The notes under the pieces: generated by a model
What the model saw: the letters and a program-made list of their open reading frames with translations, nothing else
Database searches by the model: none
What the model was told of the DNA's origin: nothing
In this document: positions 12,777 through 27,558 of the stretch, piece by piece
Numbering within the stretch: the stretch's first letter is position 1
Layout: every line of letters starts with the position of its first letter
DNA from: Mesaphorura yosii
Lineage: Eukaryota; Arthropoda; Collembola; Poduromorpha; Tullbergiidae
NCBI GenBank assembly: GCA_009869945.1
Contig: WIXG01000141.1
Span: 62,001-126,000 of the forward strand
Length of the DNA: 64,000 bases
Direction of reading: 5' to 3'
Translations under genes and position numbers: made by a program

Positions 12777-13560
12777 GTCAGGCGCGTAATAATTTAATCA
12801 TACAGCAATGTAGTAGTCTGTGTCGGGGTTCTATTTTATTGTTCCATGTTCGCCTCATTAACAAATCATTTACCACTTGTTCCTTCCTTTCAAATCTCAG
12901 CAACGATCCACTTTTGTTTATTTTAACGAATATGGATTTTAAGTTGATGCCAGTTTCAGCATTTTTCACTTTAGCTGCGCGAACCAAGAAGTCTGTCAGG
13001 ATAATTAATCAGGATAAAAGAAGATCGGAGTTTGGCGGAATAGTGCTGCATCACTGAGTCAATATTTGCAGTTGGGATCGTGTTGCAACGTGCACATGTT
13101 CCTTGGACTCATGGCTGTATCACGTTACAGTGTAATGGCTCTGTTAATGAGTTTTCAGATATCATCTCTGTAATGTCATTTTAGTCAAGTGAAAGCATTA
13201 TTTTTGGCTCATTTCGTCGACATTTTTAATTCAAAGTCTGGCCAGCTGTCCATTTGTCGATTCACATCCGGAGTTTGCATTTGCACCGTCCTAACTTTTA
13301 AGTGGACTTTCTCATTCGTTCGTTTCGTGACTGCGAAATCTTTAATTGGCAACGTTTAGATTTTTAGCTTTACATAGAAAGCAAGTGATTTTAATTCGAA
13401 TTCGTATTCAAGTGGGTATTATCGATGAAGTAGTTAATTGTAACCTCGTGCAATTATTACAATACTAGTACTCAGGTATTGTAGCTGTAACTTAGGTGAA
13501 GTGTACATACAGTATTATTGTATTACTACACTACCATCGGCAATAAATGCTAGCAATAAA
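12777..13560 (+). terminator. bagpipe 3' untranslated region and candidate polyadenylation signals
   Basis: No AATAAA follows the stop codon until two copies at 13542-13547 and 13555-13560, about 770 nt downstream; a weaker AATAAT lies near 12787. If the distal signals are used, the 3' UTR contains two more Tinman-type heptamers at 13185-13191 and 13408-13414, which could equally be a downstream enhancer. A plus frame of 136 codons starting at 12647 overlaps the last exon in another frame and is a shadow. Confidence 0.4.
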
Positions 13561-14533
13561 ATACCCGTTCATATTTAACCTGATAGGTTGATGACATTCA
13601 TTGCGCGTGCGAATAAATATATGATATTGCTTCATAGAAATTTTGTACTGATTTCTCGGAACGAAAAGCTCTTACTTTGATTGGGAATCAGTATGAATAG
13701 GGAATAGAACGTTATTATTACGGCGAGCGCGGAAAGTGTCTACAAGGATGGATTTCATGAATACTAATGGGATTAAGAACGCAACAATATCCAGAGTCAC
13801 GAGCGAAGTGGAAAGCGTAGCCGTACCACTGCAAATCTGCCGGTGACAAATTGCTCTGACTTGCGGTGGTACGGTGGTTGGTTGGAGTGTGAACAATGTT
13901 CCGGGAGTATATTACACTGTGCAATTGTTAATGAGTGATGGAGCAAAGTGTTTTGACAGGAAACAGAACAAGAGACCCATTGTCAAGCATTTCAAGCCGA
14001 TGAATAGAAAATATCGTTGATTTTCTATTGTCGCACTCACGACACACTCACACCACACTTTTCAGGTTGAGTGCTGCGCTGCAACATATAAAAAGCGAAA
14101 GAAAAGCAATTTGGGTGATGATATAATTTTTTTGGTCAGCAGCGTGTGGCTGGGCTCATGTCACTACGTAATTGTAACAAATAAAAGGTGAAATGGGCTG
14201 CACAAAAGAAAAAAGTGAGGCTATAAATGGCAGTGTCCATGACTCAGTACAGTGCCGCGTGGAAGAAATTTGTCATGGTACGGTTATCCTCTTCCGAGTA
14301 GTGCAGAGAACAGAATCACTCGAGAGTGAGTATTAGTGGCCATTCAATGCGTCGAGCTAAATAAATGAAATGAATTTGATCGATTAATTACTCGCCTTAC
14401 ATCACCGTCGAGGGAGGGGAGACCTGAAATCATGTATCAAAACTCAGGCAGGCGTCAGGCACAATTTCGGCTGTTGGCGGTACGCTTGCAATCAGCCTGG
14501 CTAATTAAAGGCTCAGAGTTGTAACTCCTAATG
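13561..14533. other. Intergenic DNA between bagpipe and the inverted-repeat element
   Basis: No gene, repeat or structured element was recognised. Short minus frames at 13672-13924 are compatible with chance. Confidence 0.45.
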
Positions 14534-14535
14534 TA

Positions 14536-14616
14536 CAGGGTGTCACATAAAATTGGTGGGGTAGCCTGCAGCCGAACCTGGAGGCGCTGGGGGTACATGC
14601 GATACATGGTTGGATA
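14536..14616 (+). repeat. Left terminal inverted repeat
   Basis: 81 bp, matched in reverse complement by 15029-15109 with one mismatch (ATAAAATTGG against ATAAATTTGG). Confidence 0.9.
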
Positions 14617-15028
14617 ACCCCTAAGAACTTTTAATCAATTGGAATGTGATTATGGGATATTTCGACGACTGTAGGCATCGACCCGATGGTGGCAGACAAC
14701 GGAGCTTAAGTCAGAGCACCAAAGACGTGAGCACGGACGCGTCGCATGAACGGAGAAAGGGACACCGTGAAGTTGTGAAGGACATCCTGGAGAAGCGCGG
14801 TCGAATCATTTCAGGTCAATGAAACAGTCCTTCAGGAAATGAGAAATGACAATAAACTCTTTGAGAATTCGTTCAGATCATATCCTAATTGATTAAAAGT
14901 TCTTAGGGGTTGGAAACGGAGAACACACGGATTATGAAGCTAGCTAAGCCCCGTTTCTCACTTTTTTTTCGTAAAATGATCATAAAATTGGCATCCTTGG
15001 TCCGATCTACCTGAAAATGTATTTTTAC

Positions 15029-15109
15029 TATCCAACCATGTATCGCATGTACCCCCAGCGCCTCCAGGTTCGGCTGCAGGCTACCCCACCAAATTTATGT
15101 GACACCCTG
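15029..15109 (-). repeat. Right terminal inverted repeat
   Basis: Reverse complement of the left terminal repeat, ending at the right-hand TA duplication. Confidence 0.9.
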
Positions 15110-15111
15110 TA

Positions 15112-18100
15112 CTTTCACGGTCCTACTTCCAAGTAAGTACTACATTAATACTGGTGACTTCTACTGCGAAGGAGGATGAATTTCACGTAACACTTCATGC
15201 AAAGTCGATTTCATATTTCATTCGCCATCGTCGTCGTACCAAGCACACTCGCCGTCTCGCCCTCCATATTATTGAATAACAAATGCTAGCTGCATTGCTT
15301 CACCTTTCGTCTGGCACGGACTGATAATCAATCGACATTCGATTTACTTTATTCTCGGTTTTTATTAAAAGTTGCACTTTCTTTTCGCCTCGTGTGCGCA
15401 CGCGGCGCAATTTGTTTAATGCTCCAATAATTTACATGCACCACGATGGCTTTACTGTATACAACTTGCCTGCTAAAGCCTGAAGCTTGAGTCTTGTTTC
15501 CACGAAAAGTCGCCGATGATTTGATTTTATGATTATAGAAATTGAGTCTCAAGTTTTGTAACGAAGCAGAGATTTGAGTTGCTCAAAGTACAAAAACCTC
15601 AAAACAGGGACAATATTATTGTCTGTTATGCGCGAGTTGATGATGATGGCGTGAATTTTTTGTAGGCATGCAAGCGGAATGGAGTGGGAAAAGCAACCAT
15701 TATCATAATAACACGTAATATGCATAAAAGTAAAAGTTTATTTTAAAAGGTATGAAAGATTGAAAGGTACAAATCTCTTCTGGGCACGCAACCAGAGGTT
15801 GGCTTAGCGTGTGTGAAAGTTGCTTAATTATATTAACCTCTTTCTTTTCTTGCCACCTTCGTGACAGTGTGACGAGGTTGACACGATGTGACTAAAATTT
15901 TCCTCTCCATGTCTGAAAAGTTTGATACACTTGCCCCCTGCTGCAACTGCATTCAGTATGGTTGTGAGAGGTTTGCTTTAAATGAATGATTAAAATTCTT
16001 TGAACAAAGAAGAGTGTAGGAGTGTGTGGGCAATGAAGATCCAAGCAATGAGCAATGAATTTTGGGATGATTTTTTCTGGCAATCGCTAACACTGTACTG
16101 TGGTAAGACAAACAATTAAGTTCACACAAGCAGACCGAAGAAGAAATAATGTAAACAAAGAATTGTTTCGAGGATAGCCCACACACAATTCGTTTACACG
16201 ATTTCTTACAGCCCTCTGCGCTTTTCCTTCACAGTCCGTCATAATAATTACGTAATATTAGAGGAAACTTTTCCGTTTTACAAATGGACTTGACATGAAA
16301 ATGGGGCAGGCGGTTTGGTGAAGTTCACCAGAGAATGAAATACGGAAGACTGGGAAATGGACACTGTGAGAGTCGAGAGGAAACGAAGTACAAAGCGAAG
16401 TCGACGACGTGTGGAATTTAAATTAAATGACACACTTGGAGTAAGCAGGAAAGGAGAAACGGAGTAAAAGTTGTCAATTGCCACAGTTCCAAGTTCTGAA
16501 GGCAACTTTCCTTCTCAATTGTGAAATACTTAATTGAATAATAGATTGAAATCAAAGTTCTCTTTTCGTCATTCGCTTCACTTTCGAATCAGACTTGAAA
16601 AATGAGAGGAGACGGAGAGATTTTCTAACGCTGTACCAGCCACTACTTTGCAGAAGGGCCATAGTTGCATCATCATCCACGGCACTTTATTCCTATCGCA
16701 TGCACTTTGCAGAGCCATGATTCCATGCGTGAGTTCTCAATTGGGTTCGGAGAATTACGGGTAACGACCCAGCTTAAAAATCAGTTATTCTGGTCGCGTG
16801 GTTTGAACATTTATTCATCGTTCCCGTTTCTTCAGCTCAATTTGATCCGCACAATATGTCCTTGATTAATGGAGACAATTGCGAACCTTTTCACAGGTTG
16901 CACAATGCTGTCACTTGAGAAGCGCTATTTATGTGCTGTGGACCCAGATCGTGCGTCACACGAGGATGTATGATACATTTCTCAATTTCGCTTCGGGAAA
17001 TGGACGTGGACACGTTTCTACTTCTCCTCTGACATGTCGAGTGGATGAAATAGTTAGTCATTAGAAAATGCGTTTAGTCACTCTCGTAATTATTTGTAAT
17101 GGTTGTCAATTCAGTCCAATTCAGAGGGATTTCATCTCCGTTTAAAGTCCTTGAAAGAAAGATTTTAAAGTTTAAATCGAGACGAAACAAACAGTAACAC
17201 ACCATCTTTCGACCGTAAATGAGTCCATCCAAATGAAGCAGTCGCAAGTTTATTTGTGTAGCCGAGAATTCCGAAACACAAAACTCAGCCTTGTTCCTAA
17301 GTTCCTTTTAGTAGGCGAATGGATTTCAAATCAGCCTCAACAATAATCAAAACAATACATCATCATCGTCTGGGAATGAATATAATATTTCTACTTTGTG
17401 AAAACCCAAGTGTCTTTTGGACACATCATAAAACAACATCATGATCTCAACTGAGAATCCATGCGCCGTTGCCTTCGGAACGGTAGTGCTGGTGCCTGTA
17501 ATGTATATTTAACTGCCGAGTTTTGTATTTATTTGTACACGGACATTAACAGAAACTTTCGGAATTTCTTTACACTCCAATCCCAGTTCGCCGTCAGCAT
17601 AGAAGCTTGGTCTGTAAATTAGACTTTCGGTTGCCTTTAAGCACGAGGCGAAACCTTCATTTGGTAGGCAACGAGCAGCATGCGGCAATAGTCTTCTTAA
17701 CGACTGACGTTCTTACGCAAAGTTGCCAATTCTGACTTCATAATTCATAAAGTTCACAGAAACGATAATGTGTTCTGTCTGGCACCTCGGGAAAAAAATG
17801 GCCAATGTCAATCTGGGCAGTTATGATGAGGTTCGACCACAAGTGTGTACCAATTTCTATGCTCAAATAGCAATGAATTACATGACGTATGTGAATTCCA
17901 TGTGTGAATATTTTGCCAGCGCGTTAAGAAAGAATTGCCTAGCATTAGGAGAATATTTGCACTTATCGCTTGGTCGCAATAAACAAAACCATGAATTAGG
18001 CAGTTTTAGAGTTCTTAAGTGTAATAATTAACATGAATATGCATGGGCTACTTCGCCAATTTTTGGCAAACGCCATTAGCAATCAGCATTTGAGCTCATG

Positions 18101-18151
18101 GTTGCAAGTGTAGAATTACAATCGGAATCGCTTGTAACGATCGTTGGGAAC
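15112..18151. other. Intergenic DNA between the two convergent homeobox genes
   Basis: Bagpipe and tinman point toward each other across this region. No secure gene is visible. A plus frame of 87 codons with a real ATG at 17768-18031 lies just beyond the tinman polyadenylation signal and is the only frame of note, but its length is within chance. One Tinman-type heptamer is at 16912-16918. Confidence 0.45.
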
Positions 18152-18157
18152 TTTATT
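18152..18157 (-). terminator. tinman polyadenylation signal
   Basis: AATAAA on the minus strand, about 120 nt beyond the tinman stop codon, the first canonical signal downstream. It implies a short 3' UTR. Confidence 0.5.
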
Positions 18158-18277
18158 TGGTTCAATTTTGTTGAAATTTGTTATCAAAGTTAGCTACTAA
18201 CGATATTTTAGTTTAAAAACTATTCAAATTCGTAGTAACTTAGAAGTACTCGTATTTCACTTCGGTGTCTAAAAACC

Positions 18278-19968
<1,691 letters not shown>

Positions 19969-20040
19969 TCTTCATATGAATTTCTTTCCAAGAGCAATAA
20001 GAAAAGAAAAATGTCTAAATTTTTTCCTCTCAAGATTTGA

Positions 20041-20048
20041 TATTTATA
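20041..20048 (-). promoter_or_regulatory. Possible tinman TATA box
   Basis: TATAAATA on the minus strand, 73 nt upstream of the tinman ATG, would place transcription start near 20015 and leave a short leader. It fits the chosen start codon, but such AT-rich octamers are common here by chance. Confidence 0.3.
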
Positions 20049-23000
20049 AAATGTGATAACAAGAATAATTGTATTTATGAACCCTTCATTGCACTCACAC
20101 TTCATTACACAGCAGCATTTTTATTAAATAAAAAGCCACTGAAGCAGCAAACGAAAGTCAAGTACGGAATTTAAGTTGTATTAATTTGACACAGACAAAT
20201 ACGCTTGTATCATGACCATATGTGCAATAATGAAAAGAACCCTGCTTCGCTTTACGGAAAGAATAAAAATGCCGACAGATCACAAGTTTATATTTTTAGT
20301 GTCAGCGTTTTCTTACGTGAATAAGAAATATTGTACGCGGCTCAGAATTGTTGATATTGTTGCAAGGTATTTACTGTCAACTTACATAAAATGCACAATG
20401 TCATTATTGTACCCTCCAACACTGTAAGGTAAGCGTACAATGGCAGCCGATTCCTATTTCTTCTCTGAAAGATTTCGCTTTCTATTCTTGTCGTTTTGCC
20501 ACTTGAAAACACAACGCAACGGTCACGTTTTGAATTTGACGAAAAGAAGTCAATAGTCAATGGTTATTCAGTTGACCAAAACTGTATCCAATTTCGATTA
20601 TGTAGTCTGTCACACGCAAAGGTCAATCGAAAACGATATATTATTGGTGGTTACGCTATTCACAATCAATTGTTGCTGTGAGAAAATGTGTGCAGCGTCT
20701 TCCTCGTAGTCCTCGCGGGAGAGAAGAGTTAACAAGACGTCCGCGTCGTCAAGAAAAGACCTTACAAAATCGGGAATCTATAAATCACTTTTAATAAAAT
20801 TCTTTTCCCTTTGTCCGATGTTTCTTGAAGAATTTCCCACGCGGTTTGGGCACCAAAAACTCACGAAGAAATCCCAGTGAAGTCAGGGTTTGCGACTTCT
20901 GTTACAAATTGGTACCTCTTGTAATTGCGGACGCACTTCGCGAGCACTTCAGTCAAGCACAGTTATTGACCCATTGAGCCCAGTTTAGCAACTAAGTCCT
21001 CAATTTAGTGCTTCTCTTCGAAAATGAAGTGAATAAAATGTTTATTTAATACCGTATCATTTTTCTGTGTTCATGCTCGACTTGTTTGTTTTTAAATGAA
21101 ATTTGTTATTCTTCGTGGTGGCTTTATTCCGTATATCATGACTCATGAACCAGAAGTTCTTGGTATGTCGATGAAGGCAAATTCCTGCATCATATTTCTG
21201 TCTGACTTGAAATTATACGATATTTATTGCAGCATTTGATACTAATGAAACTCAAATTGACCGACCGGCGTCCTTCGTCTTCGTCTTGACGAAGCCAAGC
21301 GCAGAGCCTTCTGACTGCGTAAAACTAAGCAGCTTGCCCGCCTGCCACTTTCTAATCTCTTTCCTATTCCTTGGCTTTTCATGTTGGCATTTCGTTTCTG
21401 TTTCTGTATACAATCTGAATATTATGTCTACGTGAAAAGACGATGACTGCTTTTAAAAGAAATGATTTAAATACAAATTTAGCATGCGAGTATCTCGCAT
21501 GTGGAATTTTGTATATTTATTTATATGGATACAAACGAAGTCTTTACGTCTTCTCTCTGTTCAGTCTCCGCGTGAGGGATCTAATCTCATTGCTAAAACC
21601 TAATGAAATTAAGTACGTCATATTCTGGAGATTCAAAGCCTTGATGTAAAACATTCTGAAATCACGCACGGTACGAGTGAAGCCACGGACGGGAAAAGTT
21701 AATGCAATGCAGGTAGAAAGAAGCACAAAATTGCCACATTTATATTTTGAAGAGGCTAGAATATCAAGTTGGTCAATCTTTTTTAGCGATTTTGAGGCTT
21801 TGGCAGAATTTCGCAATTAGAGCAAAACTTTGCTTGATGTCAAGTCCAAAGAATTTGTGCTTTATGCTACAAATTGTAATGAGGCCAAGCAGAGCTACAA
21901 CTTACATCCGTATTTAAAATGCTGCGGGGTGTTTATCAAAACAGGCGTGCCATGAGCCATGTTTGTGAAATATGAAACGAAACAGAGACATCGGTAATTA
22001 GGATTAACCACACTTGCATCGCTCTCCGTTTGCCGTTTGCTTGTAGAGCATGAGATGGGTCTTGAGTCTTGGGACGCTCAAGTAATTGTGCATGCATTTG
22101 TTTTTAATAATCTCATTAAATGTATCCAAAATCCAAACCGGTTGCAGCTCAAATTGGTGACCGGGGGTTTGGTCCTCGCAATTAAATATCATGTGTAGAC
22201 AATTTTTTCTCATCGTAAGCAATTCATTGGCACGACGCGGTACAAGCTTAGCCTTTGCCGATAACTAGAAACATATTTATGGTAATAATATTTCATGGTT
22301 TTCTGTAATGTTTTCGGAATTAGGATTGAAGGGAACTCAGGCATGGAGAAGGAGAGTCGTTCATCTTGTTGCCCTGCTTAACGAATGGGACGGGTGGTTG
22401 TTCATACACTACGCTCTGTTGGCAATGTAAGAAATCCGCTGACGCTCACCCAACCGACCAGAGCGCAGCGGAATAAAAAAGCGCCGGGGCAAATGAGACT
22501 TAATCTAGAGAGTGGATGTGGATTGTGTAATAGCGGAATAGAAACGGTGAATCGAATGTGTATTTATGTAATGGCTTTTATTGAGATGTTGCACACTATA
22601 AAATTTATTGTGAAAGAGGGAATGAAGTGGGAAGGGAGTCCCTTTTAAATAATAGTTTATTAGACATTCATCATGCACGCTGTGAATGTGTGAATCGAAT
22701 GCAGCTAGCATTCGGCTTCATCGACCCTCACATAACACGATCACGGTTAATAGGGTTTTAAACGCCGATGATCTGCGCTCAAGAGATGCTGTAAATCACT
22801 GACAACGATGGGGCAGGAAGGGCAGCGATGAACAGCATACAAAATAGGCTGTAGAACAATTGGGCAGGTATTCAAGCATGTCTGAGCATAATGTGATTTG
22901 ACTTTCTATTGGATAATATGTAACTAATGCGAGTACCACGGCGTAGCTTTACAATTGCATTTCGGCAATAAAGTATCATTAATAGTGCATTCATGCGATC

Positions 23001-26000
23001 ATCATTTAGCAGCTCTCAGGCTCATTATGACCTAAAAGTAAAATTTATTGCCAACCTACCAGGACATTTTGGCCTCCATGAGCAGAGCAGGAGAGCAGCT
23101 GCGTCTTCAACAATGACATGATCCGGAGCGATTCAACCGGCAGCAGGCCCATTTAACAAGAATCCAGTCCTGCGTCCAATGAACAATTAACGCGCAGTGA
23201 TGTGATGGCAATGGGCTCGTCTTCTAATGGATTCTGGTCCTCCCTCTTTCCCCACACAGACTCCGACCGTCATGGCCGGAAATAGAAAAAGGATTTTCTA
23301 TAATTAATACGAAGAGCGAATACTTCACACCATACATTCCAGTGTAAAGCACCAATTTCCTATTACCGAATCCCAGAGGGCCCGGACACTACGAGGAATA
23401 TCCTTACGGCTCTGCTGCCAAACGTGCAGGAGAATATGAGAAGTCAGTACGATCTGTGCCTAATGGGCACTGTGATGGCTGCTAAATTATTCCGGCTTGT
23501 AATAATATTTAGCTATTGTCATATGAGAAGAAAAAAAACGCACTCATGCATAACGTGTTGTGCCAGCAGAGACGCCTTCGGTTCATCTTTCATTAAGCAA
23601 TGACCAAACTACGCGCTTAGACTTTAGCCGCACTGACGATTAGTAAAACTTTGTTTCCCTCTATTATCATTCCACGTTCGACTAATACTTTCGACATTAT
23701 ATGCCCACAAACGGCGCATGAGACGAGAAGAAACCCAAACTCAATTTATTTTGTCAAATGAGCTACAAAAACTCCCATGAAATATTAATGGTAATAGGAT
23801 AATACGTAATAAAGCATACGGAAACTTTTCCCCTGCCTTTCCTCATTTGGCGATGGGGGTGTTCGGAAAAAATGACTTTGGGAGCATACCGCAGTCACAC
23901 TCTTCCAGTCGGAGTCGGTGTTTGGGAGCTTAATTGACCGGGAAAAGCAGATTAAGGCATCAACGCTTCATTAATGCTCTTCTGATAAGATGCCTCTTCT
24001 GCACTTTTCTCTTGACAGCAAAGCAGCGTAGGATACAATGTAAACACAGTGTGCCGTATCCCCTCCTTTCACTTTCCTCAATTCATATTTATGCAATTAA
24101 GCAGTGAGTATTAGTTCATATTATTACCATCCTGCACATAAAACAAGCAAGCATTATTATTACAATGCAATAAAGTAGCCAGCGACCTATCACGAATCGT
24201 TGATACATGCGAAGGGTGTCAACTGCTTGCATCTGTAGACACAAATGCAAGATATTATGGTGATTCTGTCGTCAAATGGAATGGTAGGGAATGAATCAAT
24301 AATACACTAGACGAAACGTAAATCATATCAGTTACGGTTGATCTAAGGAATGATAGCGTTTATTGGCACAAGAAGGTTGTTTGTTTAAGTGTGATGTTCA
24401 CTGATCACTGGGTTTTTTCCACGGATTTTGCATTTACATACAGCAATGACTTGTCCTTCGAAAACGCCTTCAGCTGAGGATGCCAAGAAGAGGCACTTGG
24501 AATTCTTCGATTATGTCATCATCCGAACAGAGCTGAGTTGGTCTTTGACCGCAGAATTGCTTGCATGAGAACGCGTCACTGAATCCGATTATGCATCATG
24601 ATTTGACTGCATTACGCCGAAATAAAGGAGACGATTGCGTAACAAACGAACGTGTGTTGGGCATCATGCTCGAACGCATGCGCCTGTCGTAATTTTTCCT
24701 CGCGTGTGCTCACCTCGTATCATTATAATTGAATAAAAGGGATCAAGTGTGAACGTTTGATGTCTTTTTCATTTAAAGAAGCGTGGCAATTGTCTAGAGT
24801 ACGGTGACGATACTTTTGTCACCATGATTCACTGATCATGACGATCGTCAGCCCCTCGCTCACATGTCCGCTAGTGTTTTCCAGCAAAATTTACATGACT
24901 ATTAAGCACACAAAAGAACGAGCGACTCCGCGCCATTAACCATAATAAATACATTATTTCCCTCGTATTAGACAGTTACAGCGAAAAAACTCATTATACC
25001 CCTTCGATACCTTTCTTATCGGTGTGTGTTGTAATAATGCTAGAAAAGTATATTAGTCCCTTATTTTTTCTCGTGTTCGTGTTACATACCCCCACCCCGT
25101 GTGAAGTGCGGCGAGACGAGCATTGCGCATCTCGGCCGGTTGCGTAAACATGAATTAGGAATTGACAACTCAATATGATTTCCTCATGAGAAGTTCAATA
25201 GCGCAAACACGCTAAATGATCTGAAGTAATCGATACCTTTGTGTTTACTTATTTTCATAAGCATGCTGTCTGGCTGTTTTATACTGAGGTCTCATACACG
25301 AACCAAGGCAATGATAAATAAATAAGGAACTCAAATGTGCGGTGCAAGTTGAGACGATCTAATATGCGACTTCACGTGCTGTGAACCGTTTTTGGAACCA
25401 TGTTTTTCGCTTTACTAAACCCTCGCTTAACCACGTAAAGCCTCTCGCATTATCAAGGGGAGCAGCTGTTGACCAGCATGAGGAGCTAGATAATGACTGA
25501 AGGTAGAACAGCACATTATTGAGCTGCATGGAAAATGATCGATGAAATTATGACTGATAGGTTATTAAATTATCATAGTAATTATCGAGAAGTAATTAAA
25601 GCAAAGTTATTGTCATCACCCAGCAATTAAAACGTTTGGCAAATGAAGAGTGCTCAGTGAAAATTTATATGAAAACAAACCAACCTGTTAAATTAGCGTT
25701 AATTATTTTAGCCGGTAAATTTCTCAACATTGAGGATCCCATTTGAGCGAGCAGTTTGATTGAATTTAGGATCTCGCCAAATTTAATAGAAACACGCATT
25801 GATATTTTTTTGAGATGCATCAAAATTTTGTTACAGTCGTTTTTGTGTGAGAGGAACTTGTTTATTTTGAACACGACAGTTTGACACCACCACAAGAGAT
25901 ACAACAATACAGGAGATACTCAAAATATCATAGTTTGAACATACTTAATTACCTTTAAAGTGAAGAATATTGGTGCAAGTGCTACGATTTGTAGTTGGAG

Positions 26001-26078
26001 TAATATTGAGGCTGAGGTCTTTGGACATGTGATGCAATCGAGTTTTGAGATAGGTATCGGCTATGGAACTAATTAAAA
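20049..26078. other. Intergenic DNA upstream of tinman
   Basis: Six kb with no gene-like frame above chance length. One Tinman-type heptamer CACTTGA at 20500-20506, about 530 bp upstream of the tinman ATG, could serve autoregulation, and another is at 24743-24749; neither is significant alone. A short minus frame at 25665-25907 next to the transposon relic might be its eroded flank. Confidence 0.4.
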
Positions 26079-26468
26079 TTACATGATTGAGTACAGCGTG
26101 TGCTCTTCCGTGTTTTCCACTCGTAAATCCGTGAATATTTCGGGCAGGTTGCAGAGTTTTGAAATGTGGTGTACCAAATGCTTCTTATTTATGGCAGCAG
26201 CTCCGATCGGTATGGCTCGTCGTATTTTCAATTCAATTACTCTGCAGACTTCGATGAGGTCGTTGTTCGGAACGAAGAGTCCCCCATTATCTTTCTCGTT
26301 GAGTAGTGTGAAGTCATCTCGACTACTCATTTCTTCGATGTCAGTGTACAATATTGCAAGAAGACATAATGAGCATTTTTTGGGCAAAGAGCCCTTCCCA
26401 CATAGCCTACAATTGAAAATTAATTTAGTATGCAGACGCTTTAACGCAAGAATTGTCTCGCTAACCAA
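26079..26468 (-). pseudogene. C-terminal block of a P-type transposase
   Basis: The frame carries DNGGLFVPNNDLIEVC, matching the conserved 'D-RGGL--PS-DV--IC' block near the end of P-element/THAP9 transposases. A pair of cysteines (CRLCGKGSLPKKC) lies at its start. It is an isolated fragment, out of frame with the catalytic block. Confidence 0.65.
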
Positions 26469-26683
26469 CTATATATGATCACGTTGCTTATGAACGCTGG
26501 GTCGACAGGAGTTAATTCAGCTTCTTCAAGCCGCTCGTCCGGTTGTCGTAGTGCGACAAAGCTTCCAGGGCTGAGATTCTAGTGGTGACTTGTTCTTGCT
26601 CCACCGCATTAGCTGAAAGACTTAGCTACAAATTGCAACACAGTATTCCTTTCAGTCCTGATTCCAGATGCAATACGTTCGGA

Positions 26684-26994
26684 TTATTGCGTCCAAATCG
26701 CGACCTCAGCATTGAAAAGAACATTTCTAGAAGGTCTGGCATTCATCTCGTCCATTCTGATTAAAAATTTATTGACCACTGTGCTCATCAACTTCGCATC
26801 CAATCCGTTTGTCAAGATGTGCCGAATTGGAACCTTCTTCCTTCCATTTATCTCAGTTGCCAAAATGAACAAAGGTGATTTTCCTTCCTTGTGAGATGGC
26901 AGACGGAGTATGGACGGATGATGTCACCGTAATTCACATAGCCTTTCATAATGTCCCCATCATGAATGATCTACGTTCGAATATTCATTTCATC
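26684..26994 (-). pseudogene. Catalytic-region fragment of a P-type transposase
   Basis: DEMNIR, followed across an in-frame TAG by GDIMKGYVNYGD, then in another frame INGRKKVPIRHILTNGL. These match the family pattern 'DEM-I-----GYVD-G ... G-WK-PI-YF-TNGL', in which the Asp of DEM is the first catalytic acid. The in-frame stop and the frame change show it is dead. Confidence 0.7.
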
Positions 26995-27558
26995 GTAACT
27001 CAATGAGTAGTGCATCAAGTGTGAATTGCTCAAGCTTCGCTATTGAATGTAATTCAGTGACAAGTGGACGAATCCTGTTACAAATTGTGTATCATAATAT
27101 AGGACGGATTTAAGTTAATAATTGCAGTTGAAGCAGAATCACTGGAACTACCTGGTGTAGTTACAATGTGCTTGGTTCATTTGGTGAAGGTTCTTGGATG
27201 TGGTAGACATTTCCCCAAGAACGCACGCACGAACCAGGAAGCTCTGGGTGAGTAGTTATGGAGTTTTAATGAGAAGTTCTTCAACAGGTCTGTGTACCTG
27301 CACAAACATTCAATGTTAACTAGAATTCAACAGTAATTGTATTAGATTTGTCAGAACTTCTTTGGGTGTTCTCTGTACACAATCTTGAGAACAATTGCAG
27401 TATCCTTGTCTGTGGGTCATCCATCTCAGGACCAGTTTTCACCTTCGTCGTGCTCTTGTTAGGTGATTCTTCGGGGTCAGCTTTGCGCTTGATTTCTTGT
27501 CTGCTCTTGAATTGTCTCAGTACATGGAGCTCTTCCATTACCTTTGAACGTACAAGTT

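Larger units (their letters stand above)
14536..15109. mobile_element. 574-bp non-autonomous DNA transposon with 81-bp terminal inverted repeats
   Basis: The element starts CAGGGTGTCACATAAA and ends with the complement, flanked on both sides by TA (14534-14535 and 15110-15111), the target duplication typical of Tc1/mariner-type elements. The terminal repeats (14536-14616 and 15029-15109) differ at only one position in 81, so insertion looks recent. A second inverted pair of 24 bp, exact, lies inside at 14617-14640 and 14887-14910. On the left it abuts the terminal repeat, on the right 118 bp separate the two. No transposase frame is visible, so it depends on an enzyme from elsewhere. The superfamily assignment rests only on the TA duplication and the end sequence. 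Confidence 0.85.

Noticed and set aside
12647-13057. 136-codon plus frame downstream of bagpipe
   Set aside because: Its start overlaps the last bagpipe exon in another frame and it has no ATG of its own in good context; treated as a shadow.
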